This document shows positions 29,943 to 39,018 of a DNA stretch of 64,000 bases, in pieces. The stretch's first letter is position 1, and each line of letters opens with the position of its first letter. Below the pieces are notes generated by a model. It ran no database searches and had not been told where the DNA came from. It saw only the letters and a program-made list of their open reading frames with translations. A program made the translations under genes and the position numbers. This DNA comes from JAIQFV01 sp041494885 (GTDB taxonomy: Bacteria > Acidobacteriota > Terriglobia > JAIQFV01), in assembly GCA_041494885.1 (NCBI GenBank), contig JBGQBO010000025.1, forward strand, positions 12,220-76,219, read 5' to 3'.

Positions 29943-31253
29943 ATGGAACGAATGAGAACCCTGATCATGGGTGCTGCAGGGCGTGATTTTCACAACTTCA
30001 ACGTCTGCTATCGAGATAACGAGGCGTATGAGGTCGTTGCCTTCACGGCCACCCAGATTCCAAATATTGACGGAAGAAAATATCCGGCCGAGTTGGCCGG
30101 CAAACTCTATCCAGAGGGAATCCCGATTTATCCCGAGCATGAACTCGAACGATTGATCTGCGCCCAAAAAATTCAGCAGGTGGTTTTTTCCTACAGTGAT
30201 GTCACCCACTTGCACGTCATGCATATCGCGTCACGCGTCATCGCCGCAGGCGCCGATTTTCGACTGTTGGGCGCCGATCAGACCATGTTGGAATCCAGAG
30301 TACCGGTCATTTCCGTGTGCGCGGTCCGAACCGGATGTGGAAAATCCCAAACGACCCGAAAGGTGTGCGACATACTTCAACGACGGGGCCGCCGGGTCGT
30401 GGCCGTGCGTCATCCTATGCCTTATGGAGATCTCGTCAAGCAACGAGTTCAGCGTTTTGCCAAGGTGGAGGATCTCGACCTTCAAGAATGTACCATCGAG
30501 GAGCGGGAGGAATATGAGCCGCACATCGATCGAGGGGTGGTGGTTTACGCCGGCGTTGACTATGAGGCTATTCTGCGGGAAGCCGAGCAGGAGGCCGATG
30601 TTGTTGTTTGGGATGGCGGGAACAACGATCTTCCCTTCTACCGTGCCAAGATCGAAATTGTGGTGGTGGATCCGCACCGCCCGGGCCACGAAATTCTCTA
30701 CCACCCGGGAGAGGCCAATCTCCTCCGGGCCCATGTCATCATTATCAACAAAATCCAGACCGCCAATGCCGCGGATATCGAGACAGTCCGCAGGAATATC
30801 CGACAGTTCAATCCCAAAGCAATGGTCATCGATGGTGCCTCTCCCATTGCGGTGCCCAATCCGGAGATCATTCTCGGCAAGCGAGTCCTGGTCATCGAGG
30901 ATGGCCCCACTCTGACGCACGGCGAAATGACCTATGGCGCGGGAATTGTGGCAGCGGAGCGGTTTGGTGCGGGGACGATTGTGGACCCGAGACCCTATGT
31001 GGTCGGTTCGATTGCCGAGACCTTCCAAAAATACCCCAAGATAGGAACTCTACTCCCCGCGATGGGCTACGGGAAGAAACAGATCCGGGAGCTCGAGACA
31101 ACAATCAATAAAGCCGACTGCGACCTGGTGCTGATCGCCACCCCCATCGATCTGGGCCGAATCCTGAAGATTAACAAACCCTCTATGCGGGTGACCTACG
31201 AATTGCAGGAGGTGGGAAAGCCGGATCTCGAGGAAGCGCTTAAGGGCATTTGA
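29943..31253 (+). CDS. Cyclic 2,3-diphosphoglycerate synthetase-like P-loop protein
   Basis: 436 residues. The N-terminal half resembles a Rossmann-like domain (MGAAGRDFHNFN). A P-loop lies in VRTGCGKSQTT (about residues 125-135) and a DGGNNDLPF motif follows. This matches the COG2403-type family that includes archaeal cyclic 2,3-diphosphoglycerate synthetase. Bacterial members are uncharacterised and often occur near carbamoyltransferases and carbamate kinase. GAGG lies 6 bases before ATG 29943. The gene is immediately upstream of the ornithine carbamoyltransferase. Making a phosphorylated or cyclised product with ATP or GTP is plausible; cDPG itself is not proven for bacteria. Confidence 0.8.
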   Translation: MERMRTLIMGAAGRDFHNFNVCYRDNEAYEVVAFTATQIPNIDGRKYPAELAGKLYPEGIPIYPEHELERLICAQKIQQVVFSYSDVTHLHVMHIASRVIAAGADFRLLGADQTMLESRVPVISVCAVRTGCGKSQTTRKVCDILQRRGRRVVAVRHPMPYGDLVKQRVQRFAKVEDLDLQECTIEEREEYEPHIDRGVVVYAGVDYEAILREAEQEADVVVWDGGNNDLPFYRAKIEIVVVDPHRPGHEILYHPGEANLLRAHVIIINKIQTANAADIETVRRNIRQFNPKAMVIDGASPIAVPNPEIILGKRVLVIEDGPTLTHGEMTYGAGIVAAERFGAGTIVDPRPYVVGSIAETFQKYPKIGTLLPAMGYGKKQIRELETTINKADCDLVLIATPIDLGRILKINKPSMRVTYELQEVGKPDLEEALKGI

Positions 31254-31385
31254 GCTGGTGACTCGACAACCAGGAGAAGGGCACAGGGATGCCCGGGATT
31301 GTGCTTCGATTCGCGCGGCTGGGTATTGTTTGTGCCTTTTGCTGTTTTTCTCAACTCATTCCTACCTCTCAGGAGAACTGAACCC

Positions 31386-32309
31386 TTGAAACATACAGAC
31401 TTCATCTCTCTTCATGACTACAGTACGCGAGAAATTGAACAATTATTGAGGCTGGCAACCCAGGTCAAGCGGACACCCCATCGCTACGCGAATGCCCTCA
31501 AGGGTAAGACGCTCGTGATGATCTTCGAAAAGCAGTCGCTGCGGACGCGGGTGACCTTTGAGACCGGCATCTATCAGTTGGGCGGTCAGGGAATTTATCT
31601 GGCGCCCTCGGACATCAGTTTGCGGAAGCGGGAATCGGTGTATGACGTGGGCAAAAACCTGGAACGCTGGTGCAATGGCATTATGATTCGAACCTTTGGG
31701 CATGATATCTGCACCGGACTGGCAGAAGCGGCTGCCATCCCCGTCATTAATGGACTGACGGATCTTGAACACCCTTGCCAGGCCCTCGCCGATTTTCTTA
31801 CCATCCGGGAACACAAGCGGAAACTCAAGGGACTCAAGGTGGCATTCATCGGAGACGGCAACAACGTCGCGAATTCGCTGATGCAGGCAGGGGCGAAGAC
31901 CGGGGCGCACGTCTGGATCGCTTCGCCCAGGGGTTACGAACCCAGGCCCGAGATGGTGGAATTGGCCCGCCAGGACGGCCGCATTTCGAAACTCGGCTCA
32001 AAAATCATGACCACCAATGATCCATTTGAGGCCGCGCATGATGCGGATGTCATTTATACGGATGTGTGGGCTTCCATGGGGCAGGAGTTGGAGACCGACT
32101 TGCGCAAGAAGATCTTCTGGTCTTACCAGGTGAACAGTGAATTGATGGCCCATGCCAAGCCGGAAGCCATCTTCTTGCATTGCCTCCCGGCCCATCGGGG
32201 TGAAGAGGTCACGGACGAGGTGATCGATTCCCCTCAATCCGTGGTATTCGATGAAGCCGAGAATCGCCTTCATGCTCAGAAGGCGATCATGCTGATGCTC
32301 ATGAAATAG
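31386..32309 (+). CDS. argF: Ornithine carbamoyltransferase
   Basis: Interconverts ornithine plus carbamoyl phosphate and citrulline; 307 residues. The carbamoyl-phosphate loop is SLRTRVTF, HPCQALAD is the second motif and HCLPAHRGEEV the ornithine/catalytic signature. TTG 31386 is chosen because AGGAG lies 10 bases upstream and the protein then matches family length; an ATG 29 codons earlier adds an unlikely hydrophobic leader. With carbamate kinase following, the enzyme could run in the catabolic direction to make ATP. A dedicated purine-pathway carbamoyl acceptor is also possible. Confidence 0.92.
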   Translation: MKHTDFISLHDYSTREIEQLLRLATQVKRTPHRYANALKGKTLVMIFEKQSLRTRVTFETGIYQLGGQGIYLAPSDISLRKRESVYDVGKNLERWCNGIMIRTFGHDICTGLAEAAAIPVINGLTDLEHPCQALADFLTIREHKRKLKGLKVAFIGDGNNVANSLMQAGAKTGAHVWIASPRGYEPRPEMVELARQDGRISKLGSKIMTTNDPFEAAHDADVIYTDVWASMGQELETDLRKKIFWSYQVNSELMAHAKPEAIFLHCLPAHRGEEVTDEVIDSPQSVVFDEAENRLHAQKAIMLMLMK

Positions 32310-32310
32310 T

Positions 32311-32470
32311 TCCAAGTCCAAAGTTCAAGGTCCAAGGTCAGTGGATCCAAATCTCAAGGCTCTGAACCATAATCAAAAATCAATGAGGTTGGGATATCAT
32401 CCCTTGGCATTCGAGTATTGAACTCCTGCGACTTTGGACTTTAGACTTTGGACGTTGGACTTTGGACTCT
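32311..32470. repeat. Inverted 7-nt-repeat cassette between argF and arcC
   Basis: Left array 32311-32340 has AAGTCCA, AAGTTCA, AGGTCCA units. Right array about 32430-32470 has CTTTGGA, CTTTAGA, CGTTGGA units, their complements. About 90 bases of unique core lie between. The 7-mer differs from the cassettes at 8.1 and 18.0 kb, but the layout is the same. It fills the gap between two co-directional genes. Confidence 0.85.
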
Positions 32471-32488
32471 CAAGAGGACTGATCACTT

Positions 32489-33430
32489 ATGACTCATCTG
32501 GCAGTCATCGCCATCGGAGGAAACTCCATCACCAAAGCGGGGCAGGTCGGTACCATCAAGGAGCAGTTTCAGAACGCCTCCGAGACCGCAGAGCATGTGG
32601 TAGAAATCATCGCTCGAGGCTGGGAGGTGGTCCTGACGCATGGGAACGGTCCACAGGTGGGGAATGTGTTGATGCGGGTGGAACTGGCCGCTTCTCAGAT
32701 TTATACGCTCCCCCTGGACACCTGTGACAGCGACACCCAGGGCGGGATGGGCTACATGTTGCAGCAAGTTCTCGGAAACGCCCTGCGAAGACGCGGCATT
32801 ACCAAATCCGTGGCCACCGTTATTACCCAGGTCCTGGTGGATGAAGCGGACCCGGCTTTTCAGAATCCCACTAAACCCATCGGCCCATTCTTTTCACAGG
32901 CGGAGGCCGAGCGACGAAAAGTAGATCGAGGATGGGACATTGTTGAAGACGTTGGCCGGGGGTGGCGGCGGGTCGTCGCTTCACCTCGACCCCTGGAGAT
33001 TATCGAGGAGGATGTGATACGACGATGTCTCCAAAACGGCATCATCGTCATCGCCTGCGGAGGTGGAGGAATCCCGGTCGGGCGTTGCAATGGCGAACTG
33101 CATGGAGTTGAAGCCGTGATTGACAAAGACCGGGCCTCCGCACTTCTTGCGGAAAAAGTGGGGGCAGACCTTTTGTTGATCTCAACGGCCGTGGAAAAGG
33201 TGTCTCTGAATTACCACAAACCCAACGAACAAGCGATTGAAACGATGATGGCCTCTGAGGCGGAGAAGCATCTGGCCGAAGGCCAATTCCCTCCTGGCAG
33301 CATGGGGCCGAAAATCGAGTCGGCTATTCATTACCTCAGGCGGGGGGGAAAGCGTGTCATTATTACCTCCCCCGATAAACTGGGAAGAGCGCTCGAAGGC
33401 ACAACCGGGACTCATATTGTCCCCGATTAA
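32489..33430 (+). CDS. arcC: Carbamate kinase
   Basis: Makes ATP from carbamoyl phosphate and ADP, or the reverse; 313 residues. Family motifs are present: AIGGNSI at the N-terminus, LTHGNGPQVG, VIACGGGGIPV and a C-terminal GSMGPKIESAI. It is the yqeA counterpart of the purine/uric acid cluster. Placed directly after ornithine carbamoyltransferase, it lets carbamoyl groups be cashed in as ATP. CAAGAGGA lies about 11 bases before ATG 32489. Confidence 0.94.
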   Translation: MTHLAVIAIGGNSITKAGQVGTIKEQFQNASETAEHVVEIIARGWEVVLTHGNGPQVGNVLMRVELAASQIYTLPLDTCDSDTQGGMGYMLQQVLGNALRRRGITKSVATVITQVLVDEADPAFQNPTKPIGPFFSQAEAERRKVDRGWDIVEDVGRGWRRVVASPRPLEIIEEDVIRRCLQNGIIVIACGGGGIPVGRCNGELHGVEAVIDKDRASALLAEKVGADLLLISTAVEKVSLNYHKPNEQAIETMMASEAEKHLAEGQFPPGSMGPKIESAIHYLRRGGKRVIITSPDKLGRALEGTTGTHIVPD

Positions 33431-33551
33431 CTTTGGAACTTTAAGCTTCGAACCCCGGATTTGTTGACTCTCTCCCCCCAATGCATTACAGTCTCCTTTC
33501 GCCTAAATCGAATTCTCCGCTGCGATTGCCTCATCCAAGATCGGACACGTT

Positions 33552-34919
33552 TTGCTAAGTCAAACACTAAGAGAACTCGGGGTGGTGGGCGCGGGGGGCG
33601 CCGGCTTTCCCACCTACGTCAAGGCAAATTCCCAGGTCGAGTTCATGCTCGCCAACGGGGCCGAATGCGAACCTCTCATTCACAAAGATTTTGAACTGAT
33701 GAAGCAATTCCCGCGCGAAATCATCTCGGGGATGAGGTTGATGATGGAGGCCACCCAGGCGCACCGCGGGAAGTTCGGGATCAAAAAGAAGAACCAGTCT
33801 GCCATCAACGCCCTGGAACCCCATCTCAAGGGGCAAAACATCGAGTTTACGCTCCTCGGCGATTTTTATCCCTCCGGGGATGAGTATGAGCTGGTGTATT
33901 CCGCCACAGGTCGATTGATTCCTCCTGCTGGAATTCCTTTGCAGGTCGGCTGTGTCGTCAACAACGTGGAGACGCTCTACAATGTTCATCAGGCCAACGA
34001 AGGAATCCCGGTCAGTGAAAAGTTTGTTTCGCTTGCTGGCGCGGTGAGGAAACCTTCTTCCTTCTGGGTGCCAGTTGGAACCTCTTTTCGGGAACTGATT
34101 GGCGGGGCGGGCGGAGCCACTGCCTCTGACTTTGGAATTTTTGTAAGCGGCATCATGATGGGAACTCTCACCTTTGATCTCGATGACGTTGTCACCAAGA
34201 CGACGGCCGGCTTGATTGTACTGCCGAAAGAACACTTCTTGATTTCACGCAAAAGCCAGCCCCAGACCAGCATGAACCGGATCGGCAAATCCGCCTGTGA
34301 TCAGTGCAGCTATTGCACCGAATTTTGTCCCCGGTACTTGTTGGGATACGAAATTGTCCCCCACAAGGTGATGCGCAGCCTGGGATTCACACTCTCGGGG
34401 TCCGACCAATGGAACCAATGGGCCGAACTGTGTTGTGGCTGCGGGCTGTGCACCTTGTACGCGTGTCCCGAGGATCTGTTCCCGAAGGAAGCCTGTGATC
34501 AGGCCAAAAAGGACCTGCGCGCCGCCGGGATTCAATTTGTCCAAAAGAAGGAAGTCCGCGTCCATCCCATGAAGGACGCGAGGAGGGTCCCTCTCGCTCA
34601 GCTCAGGAAGAGGTTAAAAGTCGAGGAATACGAAAAGGAAACCCCTTACCAGATGATCGATTGGGCGCCCTCAAAGGTCCGCATAAAATTGTTGCAGCAT
34701 ACCGGTAAGCCCGCACACCCTGTTGTGACTGAGGCGGAGCGCGTGAAGAAAGGCACGCTCGTGGCGGTCGTGGATGAGCCCGACTTGGGTGTTAATATCC
34801 ATTCGAGCATCGACGGAACAGTCAGGGCGATCACAGATCAATGGATCGAGATCGAGGCTGCAGAATCAAAGGCGCGAAGCGGCGATGGAGAGCCGCCTCC
34901 TCGGCGCCCTCGAGACTAA
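33552..34919 (+). CDS. pduS: PduS-like flavin/iron-sulfur oxidoreductase
   Basis: 455 residues, matching PduS, the microcompartment-associated cobalamin-reductase/electron-transfer protein related to RnfC and Nqo1. GAGGAGFPTYVK (about 13-24) is the FMN/NADH-binding glycine-rich start. A SLBB-like region follows, then two [4Fe-4S] sites: Cys249/252/255/259 and the cluster Cys294/295/297/300 with Cys305. A C-terminal barrel-sandwich domain covers about 375-440. TTG 33552 is the only sensible start. It lies between carbamate kinase and the PduT-like shell gene, the same pairing as in Pdu operons, but with no Pdu enzymes. It likely passes electrons from NADH; the acceptor here is unknown. Confidence 0.88.
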   Translation: MLSQTLRELGVVGAGGAGFPTYVKANSQVEFMLANGAECEPLIHKDFELMKQFPREIISGMRLMMEATQAHRGKFGIKKKNQSAINALEPHLKGQNIEFTLLGDFYPSGDEYELVYSATGRLIPPAGIPLQVGCVVNNVETLYNVHQANEGIPVSEKFVSLAGAVRKPSSFWVPVGTSFRELIGGAGGATASDFGIFVSGIMMGTLTFDLDDVVTKTTAGLIVLPKEHFLISRKSQPQTSMNRIGKSACDQCSYCTEFCPRYLLGYEIVPHKVMRSLGFTLSGSDQWNQWAELCCGCGLCTLYACPEDLFPKEACDQAKKDLRAAGIQFVQKKEVRVHPMKDARRVPLAQLRKRLKVEEYEKETPYQMIDWAPSKVRIKLLQHTGKPAHPVVTEAERVKKGTLVAVVDEPDLGVNIHSSIDGTVRAITDQWIEIEAAESKARSGDGEPPPRRPRD

Positions 34920-35050
34920 TCCTTTTCTCAATCCCAGGAGCCCTCTCCGAGGGACAACTGAGCGATGGGTTCGACGAATTTCTATTGAAGACGAAGAAAA
35001 CGGATTGAGGTGCCAATTCACCCGGAGAAAGCGGAATCTAACGACAGGCT

Positions 35051-35602
35051 ATGCTAAAAAACTCCATTGGACTTATTGAACTCAGCAGCATTGCGGCGGG
35101 ATTTGAGGCCTGTGACGCCATGCTGAAAGCCGCAGACGTCGAGTTAATCCTTTCGAGAACGATCTGTTCCGGCAAATACATGGTTATGGTGGGCGGGGAC
35201 GTCGCCGCGGTGGAATCCAGCGTTGATGCCGGAACTCGGGCCGGCGACTTTTCCGTGATCGATACTTTTGTCATACCCAACGTCCATGAATCAATTTTCC
35301 CCGCCATCGCCGGCACCGGCAAAGTCGAATTGCTGGAAGCGCTCGGCATCATTGAATCTTTCTCGGTGGCTTCACTCATCGAGGCGGCGGACGCTGCTGC
35401 CAAGACAGCGCAGGTCAGACTGATTGAAGTGCGCCTGGCCATGGCGCTCGGGGGAAAGGCATTTGTAACCCTGACAGGCCCTGTCGCCGCGGTACGCAGT
35501 GCGGTCGACGCAGGCGCAGAGGTCATCGCCCAAAAAGGACTCCTTGTCAATAAAGTGGTGATCCCGCAACCCCGCGAAGAATTATTGAACGAAATGATAT
35601 GA
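35051..35602 (+). CDS. pduT: PduT-like BMC-T microcompartment shell protein
   Basis: 183 residues with two tandem BMC domains (about 4-88 and 95-183), which is the BMC-T trimer design. It aligns with PduT along its length: IGLIELSSIAAGFEACDAML at the start, GIIESFSVAS opening the second domain, and a VVIPQPREEL end. Cys39 in TICSGK matches Cys38 of PduT, the ligand that holds one [4Fe-4S] cluster at the trimer pore. The preceding gene is pduS-like, so electron passage across a protein layer is the obvious role. No BMC-H or BMC-P gene is in the window. Confidence 0.92.
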   Translation: MLKNSIGLIELSSIAAGFEACDAMLKAADVELILSRTICSGKYMVMVGGDVAAVESSVDAGTRAGDFSVIDTFVIPNVHESIFPAIAGTGKVELLEALGIIESFSVASLIEAADAAAKTAQVRLIEVRLAMALGGKAFVTLTGPVAAVRSAVDAGAEVIAQKGLLVNKVVIPQPREELLNEMI

Positions 35603-35781
35603 AAAGAGTCCGCCTCCAGGCTGAAATCTCTTCACTGATATCCTGAAAACCCTTTACAAAAAAATGCCGGAAGCTTCGGTCTTCAACTTCGGATGGGCTG
35701 AGATTTCGAAACCTTACTCTAAGCCAGCCTATCCTGAAAACCAAAAACTCCCGGCCTCAATGTTCTTCTCAGCCTTTTTCC

Positions 35782-36606
35782 CTAAAAGTCGTCGTCTCCG
35801 TTGTTGTCGAGTTGGGCAAGCACCAGAACACCCCCCGCGGGGATCGTCAGGTTCATAAAGCTACTCGCGGATTGCCCATTCAAAGATGCGGTCAAAGGCG
35901 TCCCGTCGTTCTTGAACAGATCCACGCGAACCGTCAGGGGCGCCGCGCCGGAATTCACGAGGACGATTTCAGTCGCCCAACCGCCTCCCGTGGCAAACTG
36001 CGGCAGGATCAAGGATCCCGGCCCACCGACACCAGGGGAAATCAACGGGACATCCGTGGGAGGAGAAAGGGTCGTGACAGGCAAAGTGCTGAAGTTGTTC
36101 CCGCGAAATCGCAAGCCGATGACCGCTACGGGCATATCTGAAGTGATCCGGAGTGTCCCGTTAAAATCAGTTTGAACCTGAGACATGCTGGAGAATAGCT
36201 CCGTCACAAACTGCGAAACCTGTTGTCCCGCCGCCACAGTCAGCGTTTTCGTGGTCAGGGTCGTCCCATCCGCTTGTCGAAGCGTCAGAGTGATATGAGC
36301 ATCTGTGCTCCCGGGATTCGTGATCGCGACGCCCAGGTTTCGAGAAAGACGACCGTTCGACCTCACAAAAATCAACGCATCAGTCGTCACGTTTGCCGGC
36401 AATACTCCTGCTTGCTTTGTGGCGTTCCCCTCCCTTTCCCCAAAGGTCTCAAAGACAACCAAACCACTCGGGGTTGTTGAGGGAGTGACGACCGCATACC
36501 CTGTCTGAACCGGACCATTACCGTTACTGTTATCCGCCCAACCGAGGACAGAGACCAACATCAGGGATACTAAAACTAGAAAACAGACACGAATAGATTT
36601 CCGCAT
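35782..36606 (-). CDS. Exported beta-rich hypothetical protein
   Basis: 274 residues with a clear signal peptide (about 1-24, MRKSIRVC then a hydrophobic core ending near LGWA). The mature part is rich in Thr, Val, Gly and Pro and reads as two or more immunoglobulin-like beta modules (LGVAITNPGSTDAHITLTLR and EIVLVNSGAAPLTVRVDLF are similar strands). It ends in an Asp-rich tail. Such proteins are common in Acidobacteriota genomes and have no known job. It is convergent with the pduT-like gene. No catalytic motif is seen. Confidence 0.75.
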   Translation of the reverse strand: MRKSIRVCFLVLVSLMLVSVLGWADNSNGNGPVQTGYAVVTPSTTPSGLVVFETFGEREGNATKQAGVLPANVTTDALIFVRSNGRLSRNLGVAITNPGSTDAHITLTLRQADGTTLTTKTLTVAAGQQVSQFVTELFSSMSQVQTDFNGTLRITSDMPVAVIGLRFRGNNFSTLPVTTLSPPTDVPLISPGVGGPGSLILPQFATGGGWATEIVLVNSGAAPLTVRVDLFKNDGTPLTASLNGQSASSFMNLTIPAGGVLVLAQLDNNGDDDF

Positions 36607-36939
36607 TTCTGCACCTCCACTTAGCTAAAAATCCTAAAGGTTAATTTTTTGTTCAGAAATTAGGCAGCAATCAGTTGGCCAAACACAATTTCCAGCTGGC
36701 ATCCTGTGAGGTCTGTATCCGCCGCATAACTCATCAAGGCAACTACTGAATATGCAAGGCTTTTTTCGGTTTCGGTATCGAGCCTGAAATTTGGAGGTGA
36801 GGCACAGCCAAATATTAATTGACCGGGCAAAAGTTTCGATCTCAATTCAGAGAAAAATTCCCTGATTGTGCCGAGCTCCGGCCATGCCGTAAAATGCTTC
36901 GAAAGGCATTAAACCCAACACTATTGTTTGAGGGAGAGA
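36607..36939. other. Intergenic region between the exported protein and PPK2
   Basis: About 330 bases. A 61-codon TTG-started frame on minus (36660-36845) lacks a ribosome site and family resemblance, so I do not call it. The first 50 bases contain the promoter side of the exported-protein gene (G/A-rich ribosome site near 36612-36617 on minus). Confidence 0.35.
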
Positions 36940-37647
36940 CTAGCCTAATTCCTGCTTGAACTTGTCGACCGTGGTCTTCATCACCTTGATGCGGGCGAAC
37001 GGTTTGTCGTTGGCTTCGATAATGGTCCAAGGGACTCGGTGAGTACTCGTTTTCAAAAGCATGTCCTCAACCGCGGGTTCGTAATCCTCCCATTTTCCCC
37101 GGTTGCGCCAATCCTCCTCCGTAAGCTTCCAGGACTTATAATTAATATGTTCTCGCTCTTTGAAACGACGCAGTTGTTCCTCTCGACTGATGTGCATCCA
37201 GAACTTAATTATGATCGTGCCGAAATCGAGGAGTTGCCGTTCAAACTGGTTGATCTCGCTGTAGGCCCGTTTCCATGAGGCTTCAGTGCAGTATCCTTCC
37301 ACTCGCTCCACAAGCACGCGTCCGTACCAGGAGCGGTCGAAGATGGCAATCTCACCCGCGGCCGGCAGACGTCGCCAGAATCGATAAAGATAATGACGGG
37401 TTTTATCGTCTCCCGTGGGGGCGCCGATGGGCCAGACTACATACCCTCGCGGATCAATTCGTTCAGTGAGCCGTTTAATCGTTCCCCCCTTTCCCGCGGC
37501 ATCCCACCCCTCAAACACAATGACGACCGGCCGCTTTTGCTTGTATGCTTGATAGCACCATAAATGCAACTCGTTCTGAAGGCGATCGCGCTGGAGATTA
37601 TAGTGGGCGTGGGACAGGCGTTGCTCGAGATCGATCAATTCAAGCAT
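36940..37647 (-). CDS. ppk2: PPK2-family polyphosphate kinase, catalytically complete
   Basis: Transfers phosphate between polyphosphate and nucleotides; 235 residues, one PPK2 domain. Walker A is FEGWDAAGKGG with Asp49 and Lys53. Walker B is DRSWYGR with Asp104 and Arg105. The lid region around FKEREHINYKSWKLTEEDW is present. GGGAG lies 8 bases before ATG 37647. The upstream same-strand gene is a second, degenerate PPK2. Nucleotide preference (AMP, ADP or GDP) is not clear; the pair resembles the two halves of polyphosphate:AMP phosphotransferase. Confidence 0.92.
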   Translation of the reverse strand: MLELIDLEQRLSHAHYNLQRDRLQNELHLWCYQAYKQKRPVVIVFEGWDAAGKGGTIKRLTERIDPRGYVVWPIGAPTGDDKTRHYLYRFWRRLPAAGEIAIFDRSWYGRVLVERVEGYCTEASWKRAYSEINQFERQLLDFGTIIIKFWMHISREEQLRRFKEREHINYKSWKLTEEDWRNRGKWEDYEPAVEDMLLKTSTHRVPWTIIEANDKPFARIKVMKTTVDKFKQELG

Positions 37648-37746
37648 GCGATGACTCCCTTAAGAGATCCGCTTTGATCCTGGCTGAAAGGCGGCGTATC
37701 GGCTTCCCTGCGAGGCTGTTGGCCGGTTCCACATCTTCCGAACCGG

Positions 37747-38544
37747 CTAACTCACGATATCCGCTTCAACCTTGGGTGGAGCAGAAGACGATCCGGTGTT
37801 CTTCTTGACCCGAACCCTTGATGGGGGTGGTGCGTGATCGCCCAATCGCCTTTCAAGCGCGCGGACGATAGTTTCGATCACTTTAATGCGGCAAAAATGG
37901 CGATCGGTCGCTTCAACAATAGTCCAGGGAGCTTGAGGCGAGTCGGTCCGTGCCAACATTTCCTCCACGGCCACTGAGTACTTCTTGTAGGCCTTGTGTT
38001 GTGCGGCGTCTTCATCGCTCACCTGCCAGGCTGTCAGGTTATTCTTGAGCAGCTTCTTAAACCGTCGCGATTGTTCTCTCTTGCTGATATGCAGCCAGAA
38101 CTTGAGGATGACTGTTCCGTCGGCAGCCAACTGCTCCTCAAATTCCGAAATGTCCTGAAATGCGCCTTGCCATTCCTGCTTACGAACATTCTTGGCCACT
38201 CGATCGATGAGGACTCGCCGATACCAGGAGGTGTCATAGACGATGATCTGACCACAAGCCGGGATCTTCTGCCAGAAACGCCACAGCCAGGGGTACTGCA
38301 GTTCTGCTGTTCGGGGCGGTGTGATGGAGACGACGCGGAACCCCCGTGGATCCATCCGCTCGGCAAGGACGCGGATCGTACTTCCCTTCCCCGCGGCGGC
38401 CCAACCCTCAGAGACAATGGCCACTGGTATACCCGCCTGGTAGATCGCATGTTCGAGATCGTACAGCCTGTTTTGGAGATGAGACAGTCGCCGTTGACAC
38501 TCTGCCTTCGAGAGCGATAACTTGAGATTTACCTTTTCCAGCAT
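37747..38544 (-). CDS. PPK2-family protein with altered active site
   Basis: 265 residues, aligning without gaps to the downstream PPK2 over the first 110 residues. Key positions differ: Walker A Asp49 is Ala (EGWAAAGKGS), Walker B Arg105 is Thr, and Gly109 is Arg (DTSWYRR). Lys53 and Asp104 remain. In two-domain polyphosphate:AMP phosphotransferases the N-terminal domain is likewise degenerate and structural. ATG 38544 is chosen for AGGAG 7 bases upstream; the frame is open 22 codons further. It ends in a Lys/Ser/Pro-rich tail. Probably co-transcribed with the next gene and a pseudo-kinase partner for it. Confidence 0.88.
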   Translation of the reverse strand: MLEKVNLKLSLSKAECQRRLSHLQNRLYDLEHAIYQAGIPVAIVSEGWAAAGKGSTIRVLAERMDPRGFRVVSITPPRTAELQYPWLWRFWQKIPACGQIIVYDTSWYRRVLIDRVAKNVRKQEWQGAFQDISEFEEQLAADGTVILKFWLHISKREQSRRFKKLLKNNLTAWQVSDEDAAQHKAYKKYSVAVEEMLARTDSPQAPWTIVEATDRHFCRIKVIETIVRALERRLGDHAPPPSRVRVKKNTGSSSAPPKVEADIVS

Positions 38545-38655
38545 GCTTCCACTCCTGAGACTGCCCAAAACGAAGTAAAACAATCCATGAGAGGGGTTCG
38601 ACGGAACCAATCACGATGGATGTTTCCCCTGCGGTCTACGATCATCCCAGCGTGA

Positions 38656-38904
38656 TCATTTGGAAAACACAAACCAGACGAAGAACATTGCCAGGATCAA
38701 CAGGCCCGTTATCAGAATGGATTTCAGACTCACCCCCATACCGTGGCGTTTCATCGAGGGGGCCGGGGCGCTCGCCATCTTGCGGATCTTGTGTTTCTCA
38801 CCCCCTTGATACAGATTGTCGCATGTCTGCGAGGAAGGATGTTCCTCTTCTTTTGTCAACGTGTCGGCGATAAACGCCCGCAACATGTCATCGTCGGGCA
38901 ACAT
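38656..38904 (-). CDS. Small single-span membrane protein
   Basis: 82 residues with a polar, acidic N-terminal half and a C-terminal membrane helix (about residues 60-80, SILITGLLILAMFFVWFVFS). AAGGGA lies 6 bases before ATG 38904. It is upstream of the two PPK2 genes on the same strand, 111 bases away. I recognise no family. The tail-anchored design and ribosome site support a real gene; the function is unknown. Confidence 0.5.
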   Translation of the reverse strand: MLPDDDMLRAFIADTLTKEEEHPSSQTCDNLYQGGEKHKIRKMASAPAPSMKRHGMGVSLKSILITGLLILAMFFVWFVFSK

Positions 38905-39018
38905 TGAAAGTCCCTTCGTTACCTCAAGTCACATCCACTAGTCCAAGATAAAGATGCAAGATCGAGACAATCGCGAATCGACGGTCTCCCGCCCCTCCCG
39001 CCGGAAAACAGAATCGCT

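Noticed and set aside
31299..31385. 29-residue hydrophobic leader on ornithine carbamoyltransferase
   Set aside because: The enzyme family is cytoplasmic, and a better ribosome site precedes TTG 31386.
36660..36845. 61-codon TTG-started frame on minus
   Set aside because: No ribosome site, no family resemblance and no coding signature; it lies in the upstream region of another gene.
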